NCBI RefSeq assembly: GCF_900491745.1
Contig: NZ_UETR01000001.1
Location: 434,001-498,000 of the forward strand
Direction of reading: 5' to 3'
DNA length: 64,000 nt
Source: Amarolinea aalborgensis
GTDB lineage: Bacteria > Chloroflexota > Anaerolineae > SSC4 > Amarolineaceae
Shown: positions 23,624 through 31,574 of the stretch, one piece after another
Layout of the letters: every line of letters starts with the position of its first letter
Position numbering within the stretch: position 1 is the first letter of the stretch
Notes under the pieces: model-generated
Databases searched by the model: none
The model's input: only the letters and a program-made list of their open reading frames with translations
What the model was told of the DNA's origin: nothing
Position numbers and translations under genes: made by a program

Positions 23624-24466
23624 ATGGGAATCAAGATCTATCGGCCCACCTCAGCGGGCCGGCGTGGCATGAGCGTTGCAACGTTTGAGGAACTGACGCC
23701 GAACGTGCAGCCAGAGCGCTCACTGCTCACCGGTGTTCGGAAGCGCGCCGGACGTAACCATCAGGGCCGGATAACCGTACGCCATCAGGGCGGCGGGCAC
23801 AAACAGCGCTATCGTTTGATTGACTTTCGACGCGACAAGGTTGGCATTCCCGCGCGCGTGGAGAGCATTGAGTATGATCCAAACCGCACGGCGCGCATCG
23901 CCAAGCTCGTCTACGCTGACGGTGAGAAGCGGTACATCCTGGCGCCCCTGGGCGTCCAGGTCGGCGATAAGCTGATGTCTGGGCCGGATGCCGAAGTGCG
24001 CAGCGGCAACGCGCTGCCGATTGCCAATCTGCCGTTGGGTTCGGTGATTCATAATATCGAGCTGCAGCCGGGCCGCGGCGGCCAGTTGGTGCGCTCGGCC
24101 GGCGTGTCGGCGCAGTTGGTCGCGAAAGAAGGCGATTATGCCCAGGTGCGTTTGCCCTCTGGCGAAGTGCGCTTGATCAGCATTCGTTGTATGGCGACGC
24201 TGGGCCAGGTTGGCAACACCGATCACGCCAACATCAATTGGGGCAAGGCTGGTCGCCTGCGGTGGCGTGGCCGCATGCCGCAAGTGCGCGGCATTGCGAT
24301 GGATCCCAGTTCTCACCCGCACGGTGGCGGCGAAGGTCGCTCACCGATTGGTATGCCCGGGCCGAAGACGCCATGGGGCAAGCCAGCCCTGGGCTATAAG
24401 ACGCGCAAGAATAAGCGTACGGCCAGCATGATCGTGCGCCGGCGCAGCGCGGGTCGTCTGAAGTAA
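23624..24466 (+). CDS. rplB: 50S ribosomal protein L2
   Basis: The 280-residue L2 has the conserved 'GGGHKQRYRLIDFRRDK', 'LPSGEVRLISIRCMATLGQVG' and the C-terminal 'GVAMN'-region equivalent 'GIAMDPSSHPHGGGEGRS', with the conserved histidine near the peptidyl-transferase centre. It is required for subunit joining. In the usual motif the residue before DP is Asn; here the text is 'MDPSSHPHGGG', a mild variation. It lies 15 bases after rplW with GAGGAG upstream. Confidence 0.98.
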   Translation: MGIKIYRPTSAGRRGMSVATFEELTPNVQPERSLLTGVRKRAGRNHQGRITVRHQGGGHKQRYRLIDFRRDKVGIPARVESIEYDPNRTARIAKLVYADGEKRYILAPLGVQVGDKLMSGPDAEVRSGNALPIANLPLGSVIHNIELQPGRGGQLVRSAGVSAQLVAKEGDYAQVRLPSGEVRLISIRCMATLGQVGNTDHANINWGKAGRLRWRGRMPQVRGIAMDPSSHPHGGGEGRSPIGMPGPKTPWGKPALGYKTRKNKRTASMIVRRRSAGRLK

Positions 24467-24489
24467 GCGAGGGTGAGGAGGATTTACCT

Positions 24490-24792
24490 GTGTCACGTTC
24501 ATTGAAAAAGGGACCGTTCGTAGACCCGAAGCTGCTGAAGAAGATTGAAGCGATGAATCGCCGAGGCGAGAAGCGTGTGCTCAAAACCTGGTCGCGCGAC
24601 TCAACGATCTTCCCGCAGTTCGTGGGCCACACCATGGCCGTGCATGATGGCAAGCGCCATGTGCCGATTTACATTACTGAGAATATGGTGGGACACAAGC
24701 TGGGCGAGTTTGCACCCACGCGCTTCTTCCGTGGTCATGCGGCCAAGGAAAAGCCCACGAAGGTGTCAGCGAAGCCGTCAGGAGGGAAGTAA
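24490..24792 (+). CDS. rpsS: 30S ribosomal protein S19
   Basis: The 100-residue S19 begins 'MSRSLKKGPFVDPKLLKKI' and contains 'TWSRDSTIFPQFVGHTMAVH' and 'HKLGEFAPTRFF'. It binds the 30S head with S13. Translation starts at a GTG preceded by GAGGAGG. A Lys-rich C-terminal tail of about ten residues extends beyond the E. coli length. Confidence 0.98.
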   Translation: MSRSLKKGPFVDPKLLKKIEAMNRRGEKRVLKTWSRDSTIFPQFVGHTMAVHDGKRHVPIYITENMVGHKLGEFAPTRFFRGHAAKEKPTKVSAKPSGGK

Positions 24793-24794
24793 GC

Positions 24795-25148
24795 ATGAGT
24801 GACGTGGTAACCGTGAAAGCGACCACCAAGCATGTAGGCCTGTCGGCGCAGAAGGTGCGCCTGGTATTGGACCAGGTGCGCGGTCGGCGGGCCAGTGAGG
24901 CGCTCGCCTATCTGGCTGTTCTGCCGCAAGCCGCGGCCAGGCCCGTGGCAGCAACGATCAAGTCGGCCATGGCCAGCGCGGAGGAAAACCTCGGCTTGAA
25001 CCAGGAAGACATGGTGGTGAGCCAGATTTGGGCCGACATGGGATCAACTCGTAAATGGCGACGTTTCGGCGCTCGTGGGCGTTTCAAACCCATTTTGCGC
25101 CGCAGTTCCCACATCAGTGTGGTGCTGGCGGAAGAAACGAACGCATAG
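24795..25148 (+). CDS. rplV: 50S ribosomal protein L22
   Basis: The 117-residue L22 has 'LSAQKVRLVLDQVRGRRASEAL' and 'KWRRFGARGRFKPILRRSSHISVVL', the beta-hairpin that lines the exit tunnel. The ATG is two bases after the rpsS stop, so translation is coupled. Length is normal. Confidence 0.97.
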   Translation: MSDVVTVKATTKHVGLSAQKVRLVLDQVRGRRASEALAYLAVLPQAAARPVAATIKSAMASAEENLGLNQEDMVVSQIWADMGSTRKWRRFGARGRFKPILRRSSHISVVLAEETNA

Positions 25149-25269
25149 GTTGACTTGGAGATCACACAACACGCGCCGGCTTGACGGCAAGGAATTATGA
25201 CATCTGGGAATGCGGACGATAGGCTGCAGCAGCCGAGACGCAGTGGATCCCAGGATTACGGAGGACGCA

Positions 25270-25944
25270 TTGGGTCGCAAGGTTCATCCAATTGGTTTTA
25301 GATTAGGGATCATTCGTGATCATCAGACCCGCTGGTTTGCATCGGGTCTGCGCTATGTGCAACAATTGCAAGAGGATCGCGCCATCCGTCAGATGGTGTT
25401 GAAGCTCATAACGGGCGCCGGCATCTCGCTGCTGGAAATCGAACGCTTTCCGAACCAGGTTGCCTTGCGCGTCCATACGGCCAAGCCGGGCATCATTATC
25501 GGACGCAAAGGCGCCAATGTCAACGATCTGCGCACGAAGCTGCAGACTCTGACCGGCAAGAAGGTCAAGATAGACATCGAGGAGATCGAACGGCCGGAAC
25601 TCGATGCATACCTGGTAAGCCAGAGCATTGCGGAGCAGCTTGAGAAGCGTATTTCATACAAGCGTGCGATGAAGCAGGCGGTGACGCGTGCCATGCGTTT
25701 GGGCGCCAAGGGCATCATGATCACGTGCAGCGGACGTCTGGCTGGCTCTGAAATGGCCCGCCGTGACTCGGTGCGTGATGGTCAGATTCCGCGGCATACG
25801 TTACGCGCCAACATTGACTACTCCTATTCCGAGGCGTTGACGACCTTCGGCCGCATCGGCATCAAGGTGTGGATTTACAAGGGCGAAGTTCTGCCTGGCA
25901 TGGCGCGCCCGAGTGAGACCAGGTCAGTGAGGACAATGGAGTAA
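25270..25944 (+). CDS. rpsC: 30S ribosomal protein S3
   Basis: The 224-residue S3 begins at a TTG (encoding initiator Met) five bases after GGAGG, giving 'MGRKVHPIGFRLGI', the universal N-terminus. An upstream in-frame ATG at 25210 would add 20 non-conserved residues. A KH domain with 'GIIIGRKGANVNDLRTKLQ' binds RNA, and the C-terminal half has 'GAKGIMITCSGRLAGSEMAR'. S3 forms the mRNA entry gate. A 121-base spacer without a gene precedes it. Confidence 0.97.
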   Translation: MGRKVHPIGFRLGIIRDHQTRWFASGLRYVQQLQEDRAIRQMVLKLITGAGISLLEIERFPNQVALRVHTAKPGIIIGRKGANVNDLRTKLQTLTGKKVKIDIEEIERPELDAYLVSQSIAEQLEKRISYKRAMKQAVTRAMRLGAKGIMITCSGRLAGSEMARRDSVRDGQIPRHTLRANIDYSYSEALTTFGRIGIKVWIYKGEVLPGMARPSETRSVRTME

Positions 25945-26023
25945 GCCAGCGTCTGGCGAGGCTGGCTGGCGACTGACCTGAGGGCGGCGCCTGAGAGCCT
26001 TAACATTTAGGAGCAAATTAACG

Positions 26024-26482
26024 ATGTTAATGCCGAAGCGTGTCAAATACCGCAAAATGCACCGTGGTCACATGCGTGGCACGGCCGGCCGGGGCAACCA
26101 GGTTGCCTTTGGTGAATTTGGCCTGCAAGCGATGGAGCCATGTTGGATGACCAGCCGCCAGATCGAAGCGGCTCGCCGCACGATTGTGCGCTTCATCCGC
26201 CGCGGTGGTAAGTTATGGATTCGTGTCTTCCCTGATAAGCCGGTGACGAAGAAGGCCGCCGAAACCCGTATGGGCAGCGGCAAGGGCGCGGTAGATCACT
26301 GGGTGGCGGTCGTTCGCCCAGGGCTGATGTTGTTTGAATTGGCCGGCGTGACCGAAGAGACGGCGAAAGAGGCTTTCCAGTTGGCATCCTACAAACTGCC
26401 AATCAGGACACAGCTCGTGTCGCGTGCGGCGGAGTCTGCGGCGCCAGAAGTAGCGGCTGCGACGGCCGGCGCCGCGGCGTAG
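26024..26482 (+). CDS. rplP: 50S ribosomal protein L16
   Basis: The 152-residue L16 begins 'MLMPKRVKYRKMHRGHMRG' and contains 'EPCWMTSRQIEAARRTIVR' and 'GSGKGAVDHWVAVVRPG'. It shapes the A-site tRNA channel. The last 20 or so residues are an Ala/Glu-rich tail absent from E. coli L16. TTAGGAG lies upstream of the ATG. Confidence 0.98.
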   Translation: MLMPKRVKYRKMHRGHMRGTAGRGNQVAFGEFGLQAMEPCWMTSRQIEAARRTIVRFIRRGGKLWIRVFPDKPVTKKAAETRMGSGKGAVDHWVAVVRPGLMLFELAGVTEETAKEAFQLASYKLPIRTQLVSRAAESAAPEVAAATAGAAA

Positions 26483-26498
26483 TGAAGAGGAGCTCATG

Positions 26499-26717
26499 AT
26501 GCTGTCAAAAGAAATCCGTGCGCTGACAACCGATGAGGTTGGCGTTAAGTTAGACGCTGCTTATCAGGAGCTGTTCAATCTGCGCTTTCAAATGTCAACC
26601 GGTCAGATGAAGAACACCACGCGCCTGACGCAGGTTAAACGTGATATTGCCCGGTTGAAGACAATTCTGCGGGAGCGCGAATTGGAAGCCTGGTATGCCG
26701 CAGGGCGCGGCGCCTAA
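26499..26717 (+). CDS. rpmC: 50S ribosomal protein L29
   Basis: The 72-residue L29 is a two-helix protein with 'ALTTDEVGVKLDAAYQELF' and 'NTTRLTQVKRDIARLKTIL'. Of two adjacent ATG codons, the one at 26499 has AGGAG six bases upstream and is preferred; the one at 26496 is only three bases away. L29 borders the exit tunnel beside L23. Confidence 0.95.
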   Translation: MLSKEIRALTTDEVGVKLDAAYQELFNLRFQMSTGQMKNTTRLTQVKRDIARLKTILRERELEAWYAAGRGA

Positions 26718-26752
26718 CAACAGGCGCTGGTGCAAGTCGAAGGGGAAGAATT

Positions 26753-27016
26753 ATGCGTGAACAGCGTAAAACATTGGTTGGCCGCGTAGCCAGCAACAAA
26801 ATGGACAAAACCGTGGTGGTGACGGTGGAACGCGTACGCCGCCACGCGCTGTATGGTAAAGTGATCAAGATCACCCGCCGCTTCATGGCGCACGATGAGA
26901 GCAATGCCTGCCAGATTGGTGACATGGTGCGCATCCTGGAATCTCAGCCGTTGAGCCGCCACAAGCGATGGGTGGTGGCGGAAATCCTGAATCGTTCGAA
27001 CCAGGAAGTAGCTTGA
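26753..27016 (+). CDS. rpsQ: 30S ribosomal protein S17
   Basis: The 87-residue S17 has 'RKTLVGRVASNKMDKTVVVTV', 'HALYGKVIKITRRFMAHDE' and 'CQIGDMVRILESQPLSRHKRW', the OB-fold pattern that binds 16S rRNA. GGGGAAG precedes the ATG. Length is normal. Confidence 0.97.
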   Translation: MREQRKTLVGRVASNKMDKTVVVTVERVRRHALYGKVIKITRRFMAHDESNACQIGDMVRILESQPLSRHKRWVVAEILNRSNQEVA

Positions 27017-27114
27017 TCTGTTTCCCGCAACCGTACGGCGTTTGCACCCTGGCGCGTGAGCCAGGAGGGCAGCGACAGGCGACGGTTCGGTGAACCACAC
27101 AAAAGGAGACGACG

Positions 27115-27483
27115 ATGATTCAGCAGGAAAGCCGGCTGGTTGTTGCAGACAACACGGGCGCAAAAGAAATCCTGTGCATACGTGTCAAGGGCGGCTCAAC
27201 ACGTCGCTATGCTTCGGTGGGGGACATCATCGTAGCGGCCGTGAAGCAAGCGGCGCCCAATGGCGCGGTGAAGAAGGGCGATGTGGTGCGCGCGGTCGTC
27301 GTGCGAACCGCGCGGGGCTACGGCCGTTCGGATGGTTCGTACATCAAGTTTGACGATAACGCGGCCGTCATTATTGACGAAGCCAAGAACCCGAAGGGCA
27401 CGCGCATTTTTGGCCCGGTGGCCCGTGAACTGCGTGAGCGGGGCTTTATGAAAATCGTGTCGCTGGCTCCCGAAACACTTTGA
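27115..27483 (+). CDS. rplN: 50S ribosomal protein L14
   Basis: The 122-residue L14 has 'MIQQESRLVVADNTGAKEI', 'AAPNGAVKKGDVVRAVVVRT' and 'GTRIFGPVARELRERGFMKI'. It sits at the subunit interface and, in other bacteria, binds the RsfS silencing factor. AAAGGAG precedes the ATG. A 98-base spacer separates it from rpsQ. Confidence 0.98.
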   Translation: MIQQESRLVVADNTGAKEILCIRVKGGSTRRYASVGDIIVAAVKQAAPNGAVKKGDVVRAVVVRTARGYGRSDGSYIKFDDNAAVIIDEAKNPKGTRIFGPVARELRERGFMKIVSLAPETL

Positions 27484-27542
27484 GACGCGGTGCACAGAGC
27501 CAACGGAAGTAGACGGTAGCGAGTAACGAGGAGAGCCGGGGT

Positions 27543-27887
27543 ATGAAAATCAAAAAAGGCGACACGGTTGAAGTCATTCGGGGCGAACATCGCGGGACGC
27601 GCGGCAAGGTCAATGCGGTTCTTGTGGGCAAAGATAAATTCGGCCGCAAAGACCCCGACAATACCCGTGTGGTCGTGGCTGGCGTCAACCTGATCATAAA
27701 GCATCAGCGCCGCACAGGCGATGTGCGTACACAGGTCGGGCGGATTGAGCGCGAGGCGCCCATTCATGTTTCTAACGTGATGCTGGTTTCGCCCAAGACG
27801 AATGAACCGGTGCGCGTCGCTTTCAAGGTAGATGCTGATGGCCGTAAGGTGCGCCGCGAAGCGGGCACTGACGAAGCCATTGATTGA
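27543..27887 (+). CDS. rplX: 50S ribosomal protein L24
   Basis: The 114-residue L24 starts with the KOW motif 'KIKKGDTVEVIRGEHRGTRG' and has 'DNTRVVVAGVNLIIKHQR' and 'EAPIHVSNVMLVSPKTNEPV'. It starts 50S assembly at the 5' end of 23S rRNA. GAGGAGAG lies upstream of the ATG. Confidence 0.97.
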   Translation: MKIKKGDTVEVIRGEHRGTRGKVNAVLVGKDKFGRKDPDNTRVVVAGVNLIIKHQRRTGDVRTQVGRIEREAPIHVSNVMLVSPKTNEPVRVAFKVDADGRKVRREAGTDEAID

Positions 27888-27912
27888 TGATGGCGGAAAG
27901 ACGGAGTAGACG

Positions 27913-28464
27913 ATGAACGCACAACCAAGACTAAAGGTGCGCTATCAGAACGACATTGTGAAGGCCATGCGCGAAGAGTTTGGCTATCAGAACGTCAATG
28001 AAGTGCCTCGCATCGAGAAAATCGTGGTCAATATCGGCCTGGGCGAAGCGCTGCAAAACGCCAAGGCCCTGGAAGCGGCCGCCAGTGACATGGCAACGAT
28101 TACCGGACAGAAGCCGGTGATTACGAAGGCGCGGCGTTCGATTGCCACCTTCAAGCTGCGCGAGGGTAATGCTATTGGCGCGAAGGTGACGCTGCGCGGC
28201 GCTCGCATGTACGAATTCCTGGACAGACTGTGCAATATTGCGTTGGCGCGCCAACGCGACTTTCGCGGCGTTTCGCCTGATGGTTTCGATGGTCGCGGCA
28301 ATTACAGCCTGGGCCTGCGCGAACAGTTAATCTGGCCGGAAATTGACTACGACAAGATTGACCGTGTGCGCGGCATGGAAATCACATTGGTTACCACGGC
28401 CAAGACGGATGATGAAGGGCGCCGGCTGTTGCAGTTGTTCGGGATGCCATTCCGAGCGCGGTAA
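27913..28464 (+). CDS. rplE: 50S ribosomal protein L5
   Basis: The 183-residue L5 has 'VPRIEKIVVNIGLGEA', 'TGQKPVITKARRSIATFKLR', 'LRGARMYEFLDRLCNIALAR' and 'FDGRGNYSLGLREQLIWPEI'. It carries 5S rRNA into the central protuberance. It lies 25 bases after rplX. Length is normal. Confidence 0.98.
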   Translation: MNAQPRLKVRYQNDIVKAMREEFGYQNVNEVPRIEKIVVNIGLGEALQNAKALEAAASDMATITGQKPVITKARRSIATFKLREGNAIGAKVTLRGARMYEFLDRLCNIALARQRDFRGVSPDGFDGRGNYSLGLREQLIWPEIDYDKIDRVRGMEITLVTTAKTDDEGRRLLQLFGMPFRAR

Positions 28465-28539
28465 CACGCGTGGAAAATTGCGCGAAGGGAAGCAAAACGG
28501 GGTCGTTGGTCGCGAGACTGGCGAGAACGAGGAGATACT

Positions 28540-28722
<183 letters not shown>

Positions 28723-28727
28723 TTCTA

Positions 28728-28787
28728 CCCCCGCCATTGCTGAACAATGGCTGGTTGGGGGCGATTCCAGGCGCCGACACGGCGCCT
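28728..28787 (+). promoter_or_regulatory. Two hairpins between rpsN and rpsH
   Basis: CCATTG (28734-28739) pairs with CAATGG (28745-28750), nested in CCCCC (28728-28732) with GGGGG (28757-28761). A second stem pairs AGGCGCC (28769-28775) with GGCGCCT (28781-28787). They sit in the 149-base spacer before rpsH. S8, the next gene product, is a known translational repressor of spc operons, so a repressor site is possible but untested. Confidence 0.4.
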
Positions 28788-28871
28788 CTTCATGGGTTCA
28801 GAGAAGCGATATTAGTAGGACCACCAGGAGTGCGCAGGCACTAACCAGTGTGTCCGCGGGAGTGAAAGACG

Positions 28872-29267
28872 ATGGTTAATGATCCGATTGCGGATATGTT
28901 GACACGCATTCGCAATGCGCTGTTGGCTCGGCATCGCCAAGTGCTGATCCCCAGCTCGAAGATGAAGGTCGCAATTGCTCGCCTTCTCAAGGAAGAGGGT
29001 TTTATTCAGCATTACGACGTGACGCGCGACCGTCCGCAGCCGATGCTTCGCATCATTCTGAAATATGATAAAAGCCGCAAACCGGTGCTTTCAGGCTTAA
29101 AACGCGTGAGCAAGCCGGGCTGCCGTGTATATACACCGTACCGCGAAATCCCCTGGGTGTTGAGCGGGATGGGTGTTGCCATCTTGACAACCCCGCGCGG
29201 CATGATGACTGATCGCCAGGCACGACGTGCGCATCTCGGCGGCGAAGTGCTGTGCTACGTCTGGTAG
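28872..29267 (+). CDS. rpsH: 30S ribosomal protein S8
   Basis: The 131-residue S8 has 'NDPIADMLTRIRNALLARH', 'SSKMKVAIARLLKEEGFI', and the C-terminal 'GVAILTTPRGMMTDRQARR', 'GGEVLCYVW'. It binds the central domain of 16S rRNA and in E. coli represses the spc operon. GGGAG lies upstream of the ATG. Confidence 0.98.
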   Translation: MVNDPIADMLTRIRNALLARHRQVLIPSSKMKVAIARLLKEEGFIQHYDVTRDRPQPMLRIILKYDKSRKPVLSGLKRVSKPGCRVYTPYREIPWVLSGMGVAILTTPRGMMTDRQARRAHLGGEVLCYVW

Positions 29268-29291
29268 TCAGCGGAAACTTGCGAGGGAACT

Positions 29292-29861
29292 ATGTCAAGA
29301 CTTGGTAAACTACCCATCAAGTTGCCCGCGGGCGTGTCAGTAGACATTGCCGCCAGCAACGAAGTAACTGTCAAAGGGCCGCGTGGCACGCTGAATAGAC
29401 AATTTCCGACGAGCATTGCCATTACGTTGGACGATGGCTCTGTGGTTGTCCAGCGTCATGCCGACAACCGCTTTCAGCGCGCGGCGCACGGGCTGGTGCG
29501 CGCCCTGATGAACAATATGGTGGTCGGCGTGTCGAGCGGCTTCAAGAAAGAGCTGGACATCATTGGGGTTGGCTACCGGGCCGAAATGCAGGGTAAGAAC
29601 CTGATGTTGCATGTCGGTTACTCTCATCCTGTAGAGTTTCTGCCGCCAGCAGGAATTGCGTTTGCTGTGACGCCCACGCCCGACAAGAACGTGCGCGTGA
29701 CCGTGGAAGGCGCTGATAAGGAAGTAGTTGGCGAAACCGCGGCGCGCATTCGACGCATTCGGCCGCCTGAACCCTACAAAGGCAAGGGCATCCGCTATGT
29801 GGGTGAGGTCGTCCGTATCAAGGCCGGCAAGGCTGGTAAAGTTGGCAAGGGCGGCAAGTAA
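29292..29861 (+). CDS. rplF: 50S ribosomal protein L6
   Basis: The 189-residue L6 has the duplicated fold with 'MSRLGKLPIKLPAGVSVDI', 'GVGYRAEMQGKNLMLHVGYSH' and 'RIRRIRPPEPYKGKGIRYV'. A short Gly/Lys tail ('KAGKAGKVGKGGK') ends the protein. It binds near the sarcin-ricin loop. GAGGGAAC precedes the ATG. Confidence 0.98.
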   Translation: MSRLGKLPIKLPAGVSVDIAASNEVTVKGPRGTLNRQFPTSIAITLDDGSVVVQRHADNRFQRAAHGLVRALMNNMVVGVSSGFKKELDIIGVGYRAEMQGKNLMLHVGYSHPVEFLPPAGIAFAVTPTPDKNVRVTVEGADKEVVGETAARIRRIRPPEPYKGKGIRYVGEVVRIKAGKAGKVGKGGK

Positions 29862-29875
29862 GGGAGTAACGACTC

Positions 29876-30241
29876 ATGGCAAAAAATGAAGGTGCGATCG
29901 CACGCACGCGACGGCACACACGTATTCGCCGGCGTGTCGTAGGGACGGCGCAGCGACCCCGTCTGAACGTGTTCCGTAGTCTGGAGCATATCTATGCCCA
30001 AATCATTGATGATGAGAAAGGGCACACGCTGGTATCTGCCTCAACGGTTGATCCAGACACGCGCACACGTCTGGCCGGACTGAGCAAGGTGGCGCAGGCG
30101 ACGCTCGTGGGTGAGATGATCGCAGAGCGGGCGCTGGCCGCAGGGATTAAGCAAGTGGTGTTCGACCGGGGCGGCTACATTTATCATGGCCGTGTCAAGG
30201 CGCTTGCCGAAGGCTCGCGCGCCAAGGGTTTGGATTTCTAA
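29876..30241 (+). CDS. rplR: 50S ribosomal protein L18
   Basis: The 121-residue L18 shows a basic N-terminus ('RTRRHTRIRRRVVGTAQRPRL'), 'VFRSLEHIYAQIIDDEKGHTL' and the C-terminal 'FDRGGYIYHGRVKALAEGSR'. It binds 5S rRNA with L5. GGGAG precedes the ATG by about nine bases. Confidence 0.97.
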   Translation: MAKNEGAIARTRRHTRIRRRVVGTAQRPRLNVFRSLEHIYAQIIDDEKGHTLVSASTVDPDTRTRLAGLSKVAQATLVGEMIAERALAAGIKQVVFDRGGYIYHGRVKALAEGSRAKGLDF

Positions 30242-30265
30242 CGCTGGAGCCGAGCAGGAGGATAC

Positions 30266-30829
30266 ATGCCTGAGAAGAAGAGAGAACGCGAACAGCGACG
30301 CAATCGCGAAGAAGAACGCGACCAGTTTGACGAGCGCGTGGTGCACGTTGCGCGTACGGCCAAGGTCGTCAAAGGCGGGCGTCGGTTTACTTTCCGCGCG
30401 GTAGTTGTGGTGGGCGACAATAACGGCCGGGTTGGCATTGGCATCGGCAAGGCCCGTGAAGTGCCAGACGCCATTCGCAAGGGCACTGAGCGCGCGCACA
30501 AGGACATGCGCCCTGTTCCGCTGGCCGGTCGCACGATTCCGCATGAGGTGCGGGTGCGCTTTGGCGCCGCCGAGGTGTTGCTCAAGCCAGCGACGCCTGG
30601 CACGGGCGTCATTGCGGGCGGCGGCGTACGCGCCGTCGTCGAAGCCGCGGGAATCAAAGATATTCTAACCAAATCACTCGGCAGCAGCAATATGCTCAAC
30701 GTGGTGAAGGCCACGCATGCGGCGCTCAATGCACTCAAGGATGTTGAGGCCGAAGCGCAGCGCCGCGGCAAACCGGTTGAGGGCCTGCTGCCGTTCTGGA
30801 GGCAAAAGACAGATGCCGAACAAGGATAA
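30266..30829 (+). CDS. rpsE: 30S ribosomal protein S5
   Basis: The 187-residue S5 has 'DQFDERVVHVARTAKVVKGG', 'VGDNNGRVGIGIGKAREVPD' and 'GTGVIAGGGVRAVVEAAGIKD'. A charged N-terminal extension ('PEKKREREQRRNREEERD') precedes the conserved region. S5 lines the mRNA entry and affects decoding accuracy. Its last 17 bases overlap the start of rpmD. GGAGG lies before the ATG. Confidence 0.97.
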   Translation: MPEKKREREQRRNREEERDQFDERVVHVARTAKVVKGGRRFTFRAVVVVGDNNGRVGIGIGKAREVPDAIRKGTERAHKDMRPVPLAGRTIPHEVRVRFGAAEVLLKPATPGTGVIAGGGVRAVVEAAGIKDILTKSLGSSNMLNVVKATHAALNALKDVEAEAQRRGKPVEGLLPFWRQKTDAEQG

Positions 30830-31019
30830 TGCCACTCGACGCTTGCGCGTGACCTACGTGAAGAGCACTATTGGCTACGACAAGAGTCAAAAACGCACGG
30901 TGCTGGCGTTGGGTCTTCGTCGCTTGGGGCAGACTGTTGAACATGCTGATACGCCGGTAATTCGGGGCATGGTCGGTAAAGTTCCGCACCTGGTCCGCGT
31001 TGAAGAAATCGGCGCTTGA
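30813..31019 (+). CDS. rpmD: 50S ribosomal protein L30
   Basis: The 68-residue L30 has 'LRVTYVKSTIGYDKSQKRTV' and 'LRRLGQTVEHADTPVIRGMV', the standard pattern. Its ATG at 30813 lies inside the 3' end of rpsE, with GGAGG within the rpsE coding region, so the two are translationally coupled. A longer in-frame start further upstream would be non-homologous. Confidence 0.95.
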   Translation: MPNKDNATRRLRVTYVKSTIGYDKSQKRTVLALGLRRLGQTVEHADTPVIRGMVGKVPHLVRVEEIGA

Positions 31020-31032
31020 GTAGGGGGAACGT

Positions 31033-31503
31033 ATGCAATTACATGATCTCAAGCCGACGGTTGGCGCGAAACAGCCACGCGTGCGCGTGGGACGCGGCAG
31101 CGGCGCTGGCCGTGGTAAGACAGCCGGTAAGGGTACCAAGGGCCAGAATGCACGCAGCGGACGCAGCGTAGCGCCGTACTTCGAAGGCGGTCAGCTGCCC
31201 TTGGTGCGCCGGCTGCCGCACCTGGCAGGTTTTACCAATCTATGGCGCATCGAGTTCAAACCGGTCAACCTGGACCGCTTGTTGGTGTTTGAGGCTGGCA
31301 GCATCGTGTCGCCAGAAACGCTGGCTGAGGCGGGGATCATCAAGGCGAATGATCAGCGCGTGGCTATTCTTGGCGGCGGCGAGATTGATCGCCCGCTGAT
31401 CGTGAAGGCCCATCGCGTCTCCGCCAGCGCCCGTCAAAAGATCGAAGCGGCTGGTGGGACGGTGGAAGCGCTGTCCGTAGAGACCAAGCACGACCCGCGT
31501 TAA
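31033..31503 (+). CDS. rplO: 50S ribosomal protein L15
   Basis: The 156-residue L15 has the Gly/Arg/Lys-rich N-terminal extension 'RVRVGRGSGAGRGKTAGKG' that penetrates 23S rRNA, then 'FEGGQLPLVRRLPHLAGFTN' and the globular C-terminal domain. It precedes secY, as in nearly all bacteria. Confidence 0.97.
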   Translation: MQLHDLKPTVGAKQPRVRVGRGSGAGRGKTAGKGTKGQNARSGRSVAPYFEGGQLPLVRRLPHLAGFTNLWRIEFKPVNLDRLLVFEAGSIVSPETLAEAGIIKANDQRVAILGGGEIDRPLIVKAHRVSASARQKIEAAGGTVEALSVETKHDPR

Positions 31504-31574
31504 GTCGCTGCCTGTCAAAGCAGGTTTCTGTGATGCCTGTTTTGCGGGCACGAGCAAGAGGAGGCCAGTTTCAT